Notes under the pieces: generated by a model
Databases searched by the model: none
What the model was told of the DNA's origin: nothing
Seen by the model: the letters and a program-made list of their open reading frames with translations, nothing else
In this document: positions 17,639 through 27,172 of the stretch, one piece after another
Position numbering within the stretch: the stretch's first letter is position 1
Layout: the number at the start of each line of letters is the position of its first letter
Position numbers and translations under genes: made by a program
Assembly: GCA_963809715.1 (NCBI GenBank)
Contig: CAWEKO010000005.1
Location: 1-64,000 of the forward strand
DNA: 64,000 bases
From: Bog-473 sp963809715
Lineage (GTDB): Bacteria; Actinomycetota; Acidimicrobiia; Acidimicrobiales; RAAP-2
Direction: 5' to 3'

Positions 17639-17756
17639 GTCTCACATGGTACGGGCGGAGGGCACCCCGGCTTGAGCCACCGTGACGGTTGGTCGTCCCG
17701 GGCGCGAACACACGGGGCCCGTGAATTGGGCCGTTCGGCGGTTGCGGAAAGGTTGC

Positions 17757-18425
17757 CTAGAGCCCGGACGCGATGAAGGCCGCGTGCACGGCGTCCTCGG
17801 CGTCGGCCGTGACGAGCACGAGCACCTCGTCGCCGGACTGGAGCGTGGTGTCGCCCCGGGGCACGACGAGACGGTCGCCCCGGACCACCGCCACGACGAC
17901 GGCGTCGCGCGGGAACTCGAGATCGGCGATGGCGGTGTCGTTGGCCGGGGAGTCTTCGGCCAGCGTGATCTCGACCAGGTGGGCGGCGCCCCCCTGGAAC
18001 TGGAGGAGGCGGACGAGCGCGCCCACCGAGACGGCCTCCTCCACCAGCGCGGTCAGCAGCTGGGGCGTCGAGACCGAGACGTCCACCCCCCAGCTCTCGT
18101 TGAAGAGCCACTGGTTCTTCGGGTGGTTGACCCGGGCCACCACCCGGGGCACGGCGAACTCCTGCTTGGACAGGAGCGAGATGACGAGGTTGTCCTCGTC
18201 ATCGCCGGTCGCCGCCACGACCACGTCGACCGTGGCCAACCCCGCCGCATCGAGTGAGGAGACCTCACAGGCGTCGGCGGCGATCCAGGTGATGTCGAGG
18301 GTCGGCCGCAGGCGCTCGACGAGATCGGGATCCTGCTCGAGCACCAGCACGTCGTGTCCGCTGTGCATGAGGTCGGCGGCGATGGCGGTGCCGACGCTGC
18401 CGGCGCCGGCGATGGCGACCCTCAC
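17757..18425 (-). CDS. TrkA-type potassium regulatory protein (second of a pair)
   Basis: The 222-residue product from GTG 18425 has a Rossmann RCK-N domain (VRVAIAGAGSVGTAIA, acidic VLEQD end of beta2) and an RCK-C domain (DTAIADLEFPRDAVVVAVVRG, LQSGDEVLVLV). It overlaps the upstream TrkA gene by 4 bp (GTGA). Pairs of separate TrkA genes opposite an APC-type permease match ceoB/ceoC of mycobacteria. It likely gates or senses for the divergent permease through NAD(H) or nucleotide binding. Confidence 0.9.
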   Translation of the reverse strand: MRVAIAGAGSVGTAIAADLMHSGHDVLVLEQDPDLVERLRPTLDITWIAADACEVSSLDAAGLATVDVVVAATGDDEDNLVISLLSKQEFAVPRVVARVNHPKNQWLFNESWGVDVSVSTPQLLTALVEEAVSVGALVRLLQFQGGAAHLVEITLAEDSPANDTAIADLEFPRDAVVVAVVRGDRLVVPRGDTTLQSGDEVLVLVTADAEDAVHAAFIASGL

Positions 18426-19102
18426 GAGGCCGCGTCGTTGTGGTGCCCGACAGCGCCGGACAGCGTCCAGTCGAGTTCCTTGCGGGCGTCGTCGAGCACG
18501 GCGAGGTGCAACACATCGCCCTCCTGGCCGACGAGCTCGCGGGCGTCGAGGCGCGGTGCTCCGGAGCGGGTGACGGCGATGAGCGAGACGTGACCGGGGA
18601 CCTCGATGTCGCGCAGCGGCCGGCCGGCCCAGGCGTCGGGGAGCGAGCGGTCGAGGAGGGAGAGCCGCCCGCTGGCGTCGGACCAGTCGCCGGTCGTCTC
18701 CTCCGGGAGCAAGCGCCGGCGGACCTGATCGATGGTCCACGTCACCGTGGCCACGGTCGGGATGCCGAGCCGCTGGTAGATCTCGGCCCGTCGCGGGTCG
18801 TAGATACGGGCCACGACGTGAGGGATCTTGTAGGTCTCCCGGGCGATGCGCACGGTCAGGATGTTGGTGTTGTCGCCGCTCGTCACGGCGGCCAGCGCCC
18901 CGGCCTCGAGCGCCCCCGCCTTCTCGAGGTCGTCGCGGTCGAAGCCCGAACCGACGATGCAGGGGCCGTCCCAGTCCTTCAGGCGCCGGAAGGCCCGCGG
19001 TGACCTGTCCAGGACCGCCACGGAGTGGCCCTCTTTGCTCAGGAGGACGGCCAGGCCCGAACCCACCCGGCCGCAACCGACGACGACGACGTGCACGGCC
19101 AC
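18422..19102 (-). CDS. TrkA-type potassium regulatory protein (first of a pair)
   Basis: The 226-residue product from GTG 19102 has an RCK-N motif (VVVVGCGRVGSGLA, VLDRS) and an RCK-C region (WAGRPLRDIEVPGHVSLIAVTR). It is first in the two-gene operon, with only 72 bp to the divergent permease start, so the two transcripts share one control region. Function in the cytosol as a regulatory subunit of a cation transporter is family knowledge. Confidence 0.9.
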   Translation of the reverse strand: MAVHVVVVGCGRVGSGLAVLLSKEGHSVAVLDRSPRAFRRLKDWDGPCIVGSGFDRDDLEKAGALEAGALAAVTSGDNTNILTVRIARETYKIPHVVARIYDPRRAEIYQRLGIPTVATVTWTIDQVRRRLLPEETTGDWSDASGRLSLLDRSLPDAWAGRPLRDIEVPGHVSLIAVTRSGAPRLDARELVGQEGDVLHLAVLDDARKELDWTLSGAVGHHNDAAS

Positions 19103-19162
19103 AGTGCAACACGCCCGCCCGCGTCGCGCAAAGGCAGTCCAGGCTGGGCACAGGTTTGCTTC

Positions 19163-19168
19163 TACTGT
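19163..19168 (+). promoter_or_regulatory. -10 box for a leaderless permease transcript
   Basis: TACTGT lies exactly 6 bp before GTG 19175. This places the transcription start on the start codon and gives a leaderless mRNA, common in actinobacteria. No convincing -35 is seen and there is no ribosome site ahead of the gene. Confidence 0.4.
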
Positions 19169-19174
19169 GTGGCG

Positions 19175-21667
19175 GTGGCCACCCCGACGGCGCCGACCTC
19201 GTCGCCCGCTGACGATCGCGAGGCGGGCGCCGCGCCGGCCTCACACCGGCCCACGATGCCGCTGCCCGGACCGGCCGCGGCCGAGATCCCCGAGTCGCGC
19301 CGCTACCGGCTGAAGAACCGTCTGCTCGGACCGCCGCTCGTGACCGAGCAGCTGGCCTCGGAACGCCTGAGCAAGCCGATCGCCCTCGGCGTGCTCTCGC
19401 CCGACTGCATTTCGTCCTCGGCCTACGGCACCGAGCAGATGCTGACGCAGCTGGTGCCCTACGTCGGCCTGGCCGCCTTCACGCTCGTGGTGCCGATCAC
19501 CCTGGCCATCCTCGGCGTCCTGTTCTTCGTCACCCTCTCGTACCTCGAGGTGATCCAGCTCTACACGAAGGCGGGCGGTTCCTACGTGGTGGCCCGGGAC
19601 AACTTCGGTCCGCGGGTCGCGCAGATCGCCGCGGTGGCGCTCCTCATCGACTACACGGTGACCGTCGCCGTGCAGACCTCGGCCGGCACGGCCGCGCTGA
19701 CCAGCGCGGTGCCCAGCCTGGCCAACACTCTCGACACCGTCGTCATCACCGTCGCCGTCGTCCTCGTCCTGCTCTACGGCAACCTGCGCGGCATCCGGGA
19801 GGCGGGCAGCTTCTTCGCCATCCCCACCTACTTCTTCATCTTCTCGCTCGCTTCGGTGATCATCGTCGGCTTCGTCAAGGAGGCACTGGGCCAGCTGCAC
19901 CAGATTCCGCTGCCCCCGTCGAACCAGGTGTTCGGGGGAAAGATCGGGACACCCGGTTCGGGCTGGCTCATGGGCCTCGCCTTCATTTCGCTGCTGCGCT
20001 CCTTCGCCAACGGTGGCTCGTCGCTCACCGGCCTCGAGGCCATCTCCAACGGGGTGAGCAGCTTCCGGCGGCCCGAGGCCAAGAACGCCCGCCAGACCCT
20101 GGTCGTGATGAGTACGACGCTGGGGATCCTGGTCCTCGGGGTGACAATGCTGGCCAAGTGGACGCACGCCGTCCCGTACCAGGTCGGAAGCCCTACGGTG
20201 GTGTCCCAGGAGGTCAAGGCGGTCTTCGGCACGAGCCCGCTCGGCCACCTCGGCTTCTACGTGGTGCAGCTGGCCACCATGTTGATCCTCTACACGGGCG
20301 GGAACACGAGCTTCAACGGGTTCCCGTACCTGGCCAGCTTCGTGGCCGGCGACGCCTTCTTACCTCGCCAGCTGACCCGCCGCGGGCACCGCCTGGCCTT
20401 CTCGAACGGGATCCTGGTGCTCACGGGGGTGGCCCTGGCCCTCATCCTCGTCTACCGGGCCTCGCTCAACGGGCTGGTCGCCCTCTACGCCATCGGCGTC
20501 TTCACCGGGTTCACCATGGCCGGCTCGGGCATGGTCAAACACCACCTTGTGGCCCGCGAGGGGCATTGGCGACGCAGCATCGCCGTCAACGGCTTCTCGG
20601 CGTTCCTCTCTTTCAGCGTCGTCCTGATCTTCGCCGTGGCCAAGTTCACGGAGGGCGCGTGGCTCATCGTGGTCGTCGGGCCGCTCCTCTACATCGGCCT
20701 CATCCGGTTGCACCACCAGTACGGGGAGGAGGCCGAGCTGCTCGAGACCGGCGTGGTCGAGGTGTCCGAGACCCCGATCCTGCGGCGCCATGTCGTCGTG
20801 GTCCTCGTGGACCGTCTCGACGCCGCCACCGCCCGGGCACTGCAGTACGCCCGCACCCTCGCCCCTGACGACCTGAGGGCGGTGCACTTCGACATCGACA
20901 CCAAGGCAGCCCGTGAGCTCGAGGAGGAGTGGGGACGGCTCGGCCTGTCGCGCCTTCCGCTCGACATCATCGAGTGCCCAGACCGGCGACTGGGCCGGGC
21001 CGCGGTCGAGTTGGTGGCCGACGCCACGCTCGACGGCGACACCGAATGCACGGTGCTCCTGCCCCGGCGGGCCTTCGCCCGGGGCTGGCAGCGCTTCCTG
21101 CACGACCGCACGGCCGACAAGATCGCCGCCGTCCTCGGACAGGTGCCGCACGTGAGCGCCACGATCGTGCCCTTCAACGTGGCCGGCCACTACGGCGACC
21201 AGGTCCGTCGCTACGGCCGTTCGGTCCAGGAGCGGGCGCGTCGGGGTGAATTCGATGGTGAGACCATCGACGCCGAGGGTCGCACCGGCCTCGACCGCCA
21301 GGGCCGGCGCGACGGGCCGAAGCGGCGGGCCGCGCTGCTGGCCGCCGACCAGACGTTGGCACGGCGGGCGGGCGCCACGACACCGATCGCCGCGGTCGTG
21401 CCGCGCCAGCGGGTGCGGGTGGCCGGCCGGGTGAAGTCGGTCCGGGTGCAGCCCCGGGCCGGGACGCAGAATCTCGAGTGCGTGCTGAGCGACGGCTCGG
21501 GGGGCTTGCTGCTCGTCTTCCAGGGCCGGCCCAAGATCGCGGGTATCGAACCCGGGGCCCGGCTGGTGGCCGAGGGCATGGTCGGGACCTGGGGTCGGCG
21601 GCCGGCCATGCTCAACCCCTCCTTCGAGCTGGTCCAGGGGGCGCCGGTCGATCCGGCCGAGGGTTGA
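19175..21667 (+). CDS. APC-superfamily permease fused to a C-terminal OB-fold domain
   Basis: The 830-residue product has about 12 membrane segments (roughly residues 70-510; APC signatures SPDCISSSAYGTEQ and TKAGGSYVVARDNFGP), then a soluble cytosolic region (VVVLVDRLDAATARAL onward) and, in the last 90 residues, an OB-fold-like module (VRVAGRVKSVRVQPRAG, LVFQGRPKIAGIEPGARL, NPSFELV). It is divergent from the TrkA pair. In mycobacteria the permease and an OB-fold protein are separate genes near ceoBC, as I recall. Potassium or amino acid is the likely substrate. GTG 19169 and ATG 19256 are alternative starts. Confidence 0.85.
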   Translation: MATPTAPTSSPADDREAGAAPASHRPTMPLPGPAAAEIPESRRYRLKNRLLGPPLVTEQLASERLSKPIALGVLSPDCISSSAYGTEQMLTQLVPYVGLAAFTLVVPITLAILGVLFFVTLSYLEVIQLYTKAGGSYVVARDNFGPRVAQIAAVALLIDYTVTVAVQTSAGTAALTSAVPSLANTLDTVVITVAVVLVLLYGNLRGIREAGSFFAIPTYFFIFSLASVIIVGFVKEALGQLHQIPLPPSNQVFGGKIGTPGSGWLMGLAFISLLRSFANGGSSLTGLEAISNGVSSFRRPEAKNARQTLVVMSTTLGILVLGVTMLAKWTHAVPYQVGSPTVVSQEVKAVFGTSPLGHLGFYVVQLATMLILYTGGNTSFNGFPYLASFVAGDAFLPRQLTRRGHRLAFSNGILVLTGVALALILVYRASLNGLVALYAIGVFTGFTMAGSGMVKHHLVAREGHWRRSIAVNGFSAFLSFSVVLIFAVAKFTEGAWLIVVVGPLLYIGLIRLHHQYGEEAELLETGVVEVSETPILRRHVVVVLVDRLDAATARALQYARTLAPDDLRAVHFDIDTKAARELEEEWGRLGLSRLPLDIIECPDRRLGRAAVELVADATLDGDTECTVLLPRRAFARGWQRFLHDRTADKIAAVLGQVPHVSATIVPFNVAGHYGDQVRRYGRSVQERARRGEFDGETIDAEGRTGLDRQGRRDGPKRRAALLAADQTLARRAGATTPIAAVVPRQRVRVAGRVKSVRVQPRAGTQNLECVLSDGSGGLLLVFQGRPKIAGIEPGARLVAEGMVGTWGRRPAMLNPSFELVQGAPVDPAEG

Positions 21668-21708
21668 CGGCGCTCCAGGCCCCTCCGGCGCAGGAAATCC
21701 GAATGAAA

Positions 21709-21738
21709 TTGCCCCTGGGGGCGCCCAGTCGCTAACGT
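21709..21738 (+). promoter_or_regulatory. possible promoter of hppA
   Basis: TTGCCC (21709-21714), an 18-bp spacer and TAACGT (21733-21738), about 155 bp ahead of hppA. The rest of this gap of about 230 bp holds a GC-rich leader with an AGAAAGGG-type ribosome site near the start. Confidence 0.35.
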
Positions 21739-21894
21739 CCCCACGGCCCGGAAACGGGTGCGCCGGGTTGGCGCGCTCCCCGACCGGACTTACGACATCG
21801 ACCAACACGGTGCCGGCCGCTGCCGCACCGGGGGAGGACGGCGGCTCCGCCCCCACCCCGCAGAACCTGAAGACGAAGAAAGGGCACACCGGGA

Positions 21895-24222
21895 ATGATC
21901 AATCTCCTCGCAGCCGACGGTGGCTATCAGGCCTTCCACCTCGGCGGGACTGACAAGACCTGGCTCTACATCTGCCTGGCCGCTGGGATCGTGGGCATCG
22001 CCTCGGGTCTGCTGCTGGCGCGCAACGTCCTCGCGGCCGACCAAGGCACACTGAAGATGAGGGAGATCGCCACGGCGATCCAGGAGGGCGCCGAGGCGTT
22101 CCTGGCCCGCCAGTTCCGGGCCATCGTGATGATCATCATCCCGCTGGCCATCCTCATCTTCTTCACGGCCACCAAGGTGGTGAAGCCCGACGGCGGTATC
22201 GCGCTCAGTTTCCAGCAGGACGGCCTGTACCGGGTCATCTGCTTCCTCTTCGGGGCCGCCTTCTCCGGTCTCACGGGCTTCATCGGCATGAGCATCGCCG
22301 TGCGGGGCAACGTCCGCACCGCCGCCGCTGCCTCCAAGGGCGGTGGCATGGCCGCCGCCCTCCGGGTGGCCTTCCGCACCGGCGCCGTCACCGGCATGCT
22401 CTGCGTGGGGCTGGGCCTCGCCGGCGCCACCGCCATCGTCCTGATCTTCCAGAACTCGGCCACCGCGGTCCTGATCGGGTTCGCGTTCGGCGCCTCGTTG
22501 CTCGCGCTCTTCATGCGTGTCGGCGGCGGCATCTTCACCAAGGCGGCCGACGTCGGCGCCGACCTGGTGGGCAAGGTGGAAGCGGGCATCCCCGAGGACG
22601 ACCCGCGCAATGCGGCGACCATCGCCGACAACGTGGGCGACAACGTGGGCGACTGCGCCGGCATGGCGGCGGACCTCTTCGAGTCCTACGAGATCACCAT
22701 CATCTCGTCGTTGATCCTCGGCTACTCGGCCTTCCGGACGATCGGTCACAACCCCACGGCCGCAGTCCTCTATCCCCTCATTGTGCCGGCCATCGGCATT
22801 TTCGCTTCGGTGATCGGCATCGTGGTCGTGCGCTACCGCAACGGCGACAAGACGGCGCTCGCCGCGATCAACCGGGGGTTCTGGCTCTCCGCTGCGCTGA
22901 CGGTGATCGGCGCCTTCCTGGTGGCGCAGTACTACGTGCACGACCTCAAGGTCTTCTGGGCCGTCCTGACGGGGGTGGTCCTCTCGCTGGTGGCCAGTCA
23001 GATCACCGAGCAGTTCACCTCCACCGAGCGCGGGCCCGTGAAGGAGATCGCCGCCTCGGCTCGCACCGGTCCGGCCACCACGGTGCTCGCGGGCATCTAC
23101 ATCGGACTCGAGTCGTCGGTGTGGGCCATCGTCGCCATCGCCATCGCCATCGGCGTGGCCATCGGCCTGGGCGACGGCAACATCGAACTGACCTTCTACT
23201 TGATTGCCCTCATCGGCATCGGTCTGCTGGCCACGGCCGGCATGGTGGTGTCAGAGGACAGCTTCGGACCGGTGTCGGACAACGCGGCGGGTATCGCCGA
23301 GATGTCGGGCGAGTTCACCGGTGACGCCGAGCGGATCATGGTGAGCCTCGATGCCGTGGGCAACACGACCAAGGCCATCACCAAGGGTGTGGCCATCGGT
23401 TCGGCCGTGATTGCGTCGGTGGCCCTTTTCGCGTCGTTCATCGAAACGATCGGCCAACAGATTCCCAGCCTCCACGCCACGGGATCCAAGCTCTTCAGTG
23501 TGATTCAGATCAATGTGGCCAATCCGACCACGTTCATCGGGCTCCTGATCGGCGGCTCCATCGCCTTCCTCTTCTCGTCGCTGGCCATCCGGGCCGTGGG
23601 CCGCTCGGCGGGGACGGTCGTGCTCGAGGTGCGTCGCCAGTTCCGTGAGCACCCGGGGATCATGGATTACACAGAGAAGCCGGAGTACGGGCGGGTGATC
23701 AGCATCTGCACGGCGGCGGCCCAGCGCGAGTTGGCCACACCGGCCCTGCTGGCCATCCTGACCCCGGTCATCGTGGGCTTCGGCATCAACTATCTGGCGC
23801 TCGGGGCCTTCTTGGCCGGCACCATCCTGACGGGACAGCTCATGGCCAACACGTTGTCGAACTCGGGTGGCGCCTGGGACAACGCCAAGAAGTTCATCGA
23901 GGACGGCAACGAGGGCGGCAAGGGCTCGGAGGCGCACAAGGCCGCGGTGATCGGCGACACCGTGGGTGACCCCTTCAAGGACACCGCCGGTCCGGCGCTC
24001 AACCCGATGATCAAGGTCATGAACCTGGTGTCGTTGCTGATTCTCCCCGCCGTGATCACGCTGCGCCACAACACCGGTGCCCGCCTGGCCATCGCCGGGG
24101 TGTCGCTGGTCATCCTGTTGGCGGCGCTGGCGTTCTCGAAGCGGGCCGGCGAGGCCATGGACTCGGATGCGGGAGTCGATTCGACAGTGGCCGTGGCGGC
24201 GCCGGTTGCCTCGGTCGATTGA
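21895..24222 (+). CDS. hppA: membrane proton-pumping pyrophosphatase (K+-independent type)
   Basis: The 775-residue product has about 16 membrane helices. The pyrophosphate site is seen in DVGADLVGKVEAGIPEDDPR and ATIADNVGDNVGDCAGMAADL, with a second acidic cluster in GDTVGDPFKDTAGPALNPM. The GNTTKAITKG motif has Lys (near residue 493) where K+-dependent enzymes have Ala, which marks the K+-independent H+ pump. It couples PPi hydrolysis to H+ export. It stands alone between the permease and topA. Confidence 0.95.
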   Translation: MINLLAADGGYQAFHLGGTDKTWLYICLAAGIVGIASGLLLARNVLAADQGTLKMREIATAIQEGAEAFLARQFRAIVMIIIPLAILIFFTATKVVKPDGGIALSFQQDGLYRVICFLFGAAFSGLTGFIGMSIAVRGNVRTAAAASKGGGMAAALRVAFRTGAVTGMLCVGLGLAGATAIVLIFQNSATAVLIGFAFGASLLALFMRVGGGIFTKAADVGADLVGKVEAGIPEDDPRNAATIADNVGDNVGDCAGMAADLFESYEITIISSLILGYSAFRTIGHNPTAAVLYPLIVPAIGIFASVIGIVVVRYRNGDKTALAAINRGFWLSAALTVIGAFLVAQYYVHDLKVFWAVLTGVVLSLVASQITEQFTSTERGPVKEIAASARTGPATTVLAGIYIGLESSVWAIVAIAIAIGVAIGLGDGNIELTFYLIALIGIGLLATAGMVVSEDSFGPVSDNAAGIAEMSGEFTGDAERIMVSLDAVGNTTKAITKGVAIGSAVIASVALFASFIETIGQQIPSLHATGSKLFSVIQINVANPTTFIGLLIGGSIAFLFSSLAIRAVGRSAGTVVLEVRRQFREHPGIMDYTEKPEYGRVISICTAAAQRELATPALLAILTPVIVGFGINYLALGAFLAGTILTGQLMANTLSNSGGAWDNAKKFIEDGNEGGKGSEAHKAAVIGDTVGDPFKDTAGPALNPMIKVMNLVSLLILPAVITLRHNTGARLAIAGVSLVILLAALAFSKRAGEAMDSDAGVDSTVAVAAPVASVD

Positions 24223-24363
24223 CCTGGTCAGGGGCCCAGTAAGGCGCACCTCGACGGGGTCGTCGCATTCGGGCGCTCTTGACAGGCGGATGGGATGCCC
24301 GCACTCTGTGGCTCATCATGCCCTCTGATTTCCCGCTCCGACCTGCCCTCCACGGGGTGAGCC

Positions 24364-27171
24364 ATGGGTAAGGCACTCGTCATCGTCGAGTCGCCGGCCA
24401 AGGCGCGCACGATCGGCGGGATGCTCGGCCCCGACTTCATCGTCGAGTCCTCGGTCGGGCACATCCGCGATCTGCCCCGCGGTGCCGACGAGGTCCCGGC
24501 CGCCTACAAGGGCGAGTCGTGGGCACGTCTGGGCGTCGACGTCGACAACGGCTTCAAGCCTCTCTACGTCGTGTCTGCGCCGAAGAAGTCGGTCGTGGCC
24601 AACCTGAAGAAGCTCCTCAAGGGAGCCGACGAGCTCTACCTGGCCACCGACGAAGACCGCGAGGGGGAGTCGATCGCCTGGCACCTGTCCGAGGTGCTGT
24701 CGCCGACCGTCCCGGTGAAGCGGATGGTGTTCCACGAGATCACGCCGACCGCGATCGCCCGCGCCGTCGAGGAGTGGCGCGATCTCGACCGCCGCCTTGT
24801 CGATGCCCAAGAGGCGCGGCGCATCCTCGACCGCCTCTACGGCTACGAGGTCTCACCGGTGCTCTGGCGCAAGGTGATGCCCCGCCTGTCCGCCGGCCGG
24901 GTGCAGAGCGTGGCCACGCGGATGGTGGTCGAGCGCGAGCGAGCCCGCATGCGATTCCGCTCCGCCACCTGGTGGGGCATCGACGGCACGTTCGCCAACG
25001 CGGCCGCCCCGGCCGGCTTCGGTGCCGCACTGGTCAGCCTGGGCGGCACGGCCGTCGCGACCGGCAAGGACTTCGACGAGCAGGGAGCCCAGACGGGCAA
25101 GAGCGAGGTCCGGGTCCTGGGCGAGGAGGAGGCCACCTCGGTGGCCGGCGCGCTGGCCGGGCAGACCTTCACCGTGAGCTCGGTGACCGAGCGCCCCTTC
25201 CGGCGCTCGCCGGCACCCCCCTTCATGACTTCGACGCTGCAGCAGGAGGCCGGGCGCAAGCTCCGCTTCAGCGCGCAGCGGGCCATGCAGGTGGCCCAGC
25301 GCCTCTACGAGCAGGGCTACATCACCTACATGCGCACCGACTCGACCACGTTGTCCGACGAGGCGCTCACCGCGGCCCGCAACCAGGCCCGCGAGATGTA
25401 CGGGGACGCCTTCGTGCCCGACGCGCCGCGGCGCTACGAGCGCAAGGTCAAGAACGCCCAGGAGGCCCACGAGGCAATTCGTCCGTCTGGTGAGACCTTC
25501 CGCACCCCCAGTCAGGTCGGGCGCGCCCTGTCGGGGGACGAGCTCCGCCTCTACGAGTTGATCTGGATGCGCACCGTGGCCTCGCAGATGAACGACGCCA
25601 CCGGGACCAGCGCACAGTTGCGACTGGTGGCCGACGTTCCCTCGGGCCTCGCCGTGGGCCAGCAGGCCGAGTTCTCGGCCAGCGGCCGGGTGATCACCTT
25701 CGCCGGCTTCCTCCGTGCGTACCAGGAGGGCCGCGACGAGGACGACCCCGACACCGACAGCGCGGACGAGATGGTGCTGCCCGCGCTGCGCGAGGGTGAC
25801 CGGGTCAACGGCACCGACTTCGTCCCGGGCTCGCACTCCACCCAGCCACCGGCGCGCTACACGGAAGCCTCGTTGGTCAAGGCCATGGAAGAGCTCGGCG
25901 TGGGGCGACCCTCCACGTACGCCAGTGTCATCTCGACCATCCTCGACCGCGGCTACGTGTGGAAGAAGGGGACGGCGCTCGTACCAAGCTTCACCGCCTT
26001 CGCGGTGGTCGGGCTGCTCGAGCGCTACTTCACCAACCTGGTCGACTACGGGTTCACCGCGTCCATGGAGGACGACCTCGACGGGATCGCATCGGGCAGC
26101 GGGGAGGCCCTGCCCTGGCTGACCCGCTTCTACTTCGGCAGCGGGGCCCCGGGCGCGATGACGAGCGACGGCTCGGCGGTGGACCTCGGCCTGAAGGCCA
26201 CGGTGGCGGCCCACCTGAGCGAGATCGATGCCCGTGAGGTCAACTCGATCCCGCTGGGCGAGGGCAGCGACGGCGAGCAGATCGTGGCCCGGGTCGGGCG
26301 CTACGGGCCCTATCTGCAGCGCGGGGAGGACCGGGCCTCGATCCCCGACGACGTGGCACCGGACGAGCTGACCGTCGAGCGAGCCGAGGAGATCCTGGCC
26401 GCACCCTCGAACGACCGTGTCCTCGGCACCGACCCTGAGAACGGGCTCGACGTGCAGGTGAAGGCCGGGCGTTTCGGTCCCTATGTGCAGGTGGGCGACC
26501 TGACCGAGGGCGGGGAGAAGCCACGGACGGCGTCACTGTTCTCCACCATGGACCCGGCCACGTTGACCTTCGAGCAGGCCCTGGAGCTGCTGCGCATCCC
26601 GCGGACGGTCGGGACCGATCCCGAAACCGGCGAGGATGTCGTTGCGCACAACGGCCGCTTCGGGCCCTACCTCAAGCGGGGCACCGACACGCGCAGCCTG
26701 ACCAGCGAGGAGCAATTGCTCACGGTCACGCTGGACGAGGCCCGCGCCCTCTTCGCGCAGCCCAAGCAGCGGCGAGGCCGGGCCGCCGCCGCGCCGCTGC
26801 GCGAGCTCGGCCCCGACCCGACGACCAATCTGCCCGTCGTGGTGAAAGAGGGTCGCTTCGGTCCCTACGTGACGGATGGCACCACCAACGCCAGCCTGCG
26901 CAAGGGGGACGTGGTGGAGACGATCGACATGGACCGGGCCTCCGAGCTCCTGGCCGAACGCCGGGCCGCCGGTCCGTCCACCCGCAAGAAGAAGTCTGCG
27001 GCCAAGAAGGCGCCGGCCAAGAAGAAGGCGACGGCGAAGAAGGCCACCGCCAAGAAGAGCACGGCGAAGAAGACGACGGCCAAGAAGGCGTCCGCCGCCA
27101 AGAAGGCGGGTGCGACGGCCGATGCGGACGAGTCCCCCAGCATGAAGGCCCCACTGAGCGAACCGTTCTGA
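24364..27171 (+). CDS. topA: DNA topoisomerase I
   Basis: The 935-residue product has a Toprim domain (VIVESPAKARTIGGML; DEDREGESIAWHL), the active-site Tyr322 in YITYMRTDST, and repeated C-terminal RxGxYGPYLxxG modules in place of zinc fingers. From about residue 877 a Lys/Ala-rich tail (AKKATAKK-type repeats) follows, as in other actinobacterial TopA, where it aids processive DNA binding. It relaxes negative supercoils. One base separates it from tmk, so topA-tmk-holB form an operon. Confidence 0.97.
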   Translation: MGKALVIVESPAKARTIGGMLGPDFIVESSVGHIRDLPRGADEVPAAYKGESWARLGVDVDNGFKPLYVVSAPKKSVVANLKKLLKGADELYLATDEDREGESIAWHLSEVLSPTVPVKRMVFHEITPTAIARAVEEWRDLDRRLVDAQEARRILDRLYGYEVSPVLWRKVMPRLSAGRVQSVATRMVVERERARMRFRSATWWGIDGTFANAAAPAGFGAALVSLGGTAVATGKDFDEQGAQTGKSEVRVLGEEEATSVAGALAGQTFTVSSVTERPFRRSPAPPFMTSTLQQEAGRKLRFSAQRAMQVAQRLYEQGYITYMRTDSTTLSDEALTAARNQAREMYGDAFVPDAPRRYERKVKNAQEAHEAIRPSGETFRTPSQVGRALSGDELRLYELIWMRTVASQMNDATGTSAQLRLVADVPSGLAVGQQAEFSASGRVITFAGFLRAYQEGRDEDDPDTDSADEMVLPALREGDRVNGTDFVPGSHSTQPPARYTEASLVKAMEELGVGRPSTYASVISTILDRGYVWKKGTALVPSFTAFAVVGLLERYFTNLVDYGFTASMEDDLDGIASGSGEALPWLTRFYFGSGAPGAMTSDGSAVDLGLKATVAAHLSEIDAREVNSIPLGEGSDGEQIVARVGRYGPYLQRGEDRASIPDDVAPDELTVERAEEILAAPSNDRVLGTDPENGLDVQVKAGRFGPYVQVGDLTEGGEKPRTASLFSTMDPATLTFEQALELLRIPRTVGTDPETGEDVVAHNGRFGPYLKRGTDTRSLTSEEQLLTVTLDEARALFAQPKQRRGRAAAAPLRELGPDPTTNLPVVVKEGRFGPYVTDGTTNASLRKGDVVETIDMDRASELLAERRAAGPSTRKKKSAAKKAPAKKKATAKKATAKKSTAKKTTAKKASAAKKAGATADADESPSMKAPLSEPF

Positions 27172-27172
27172 C

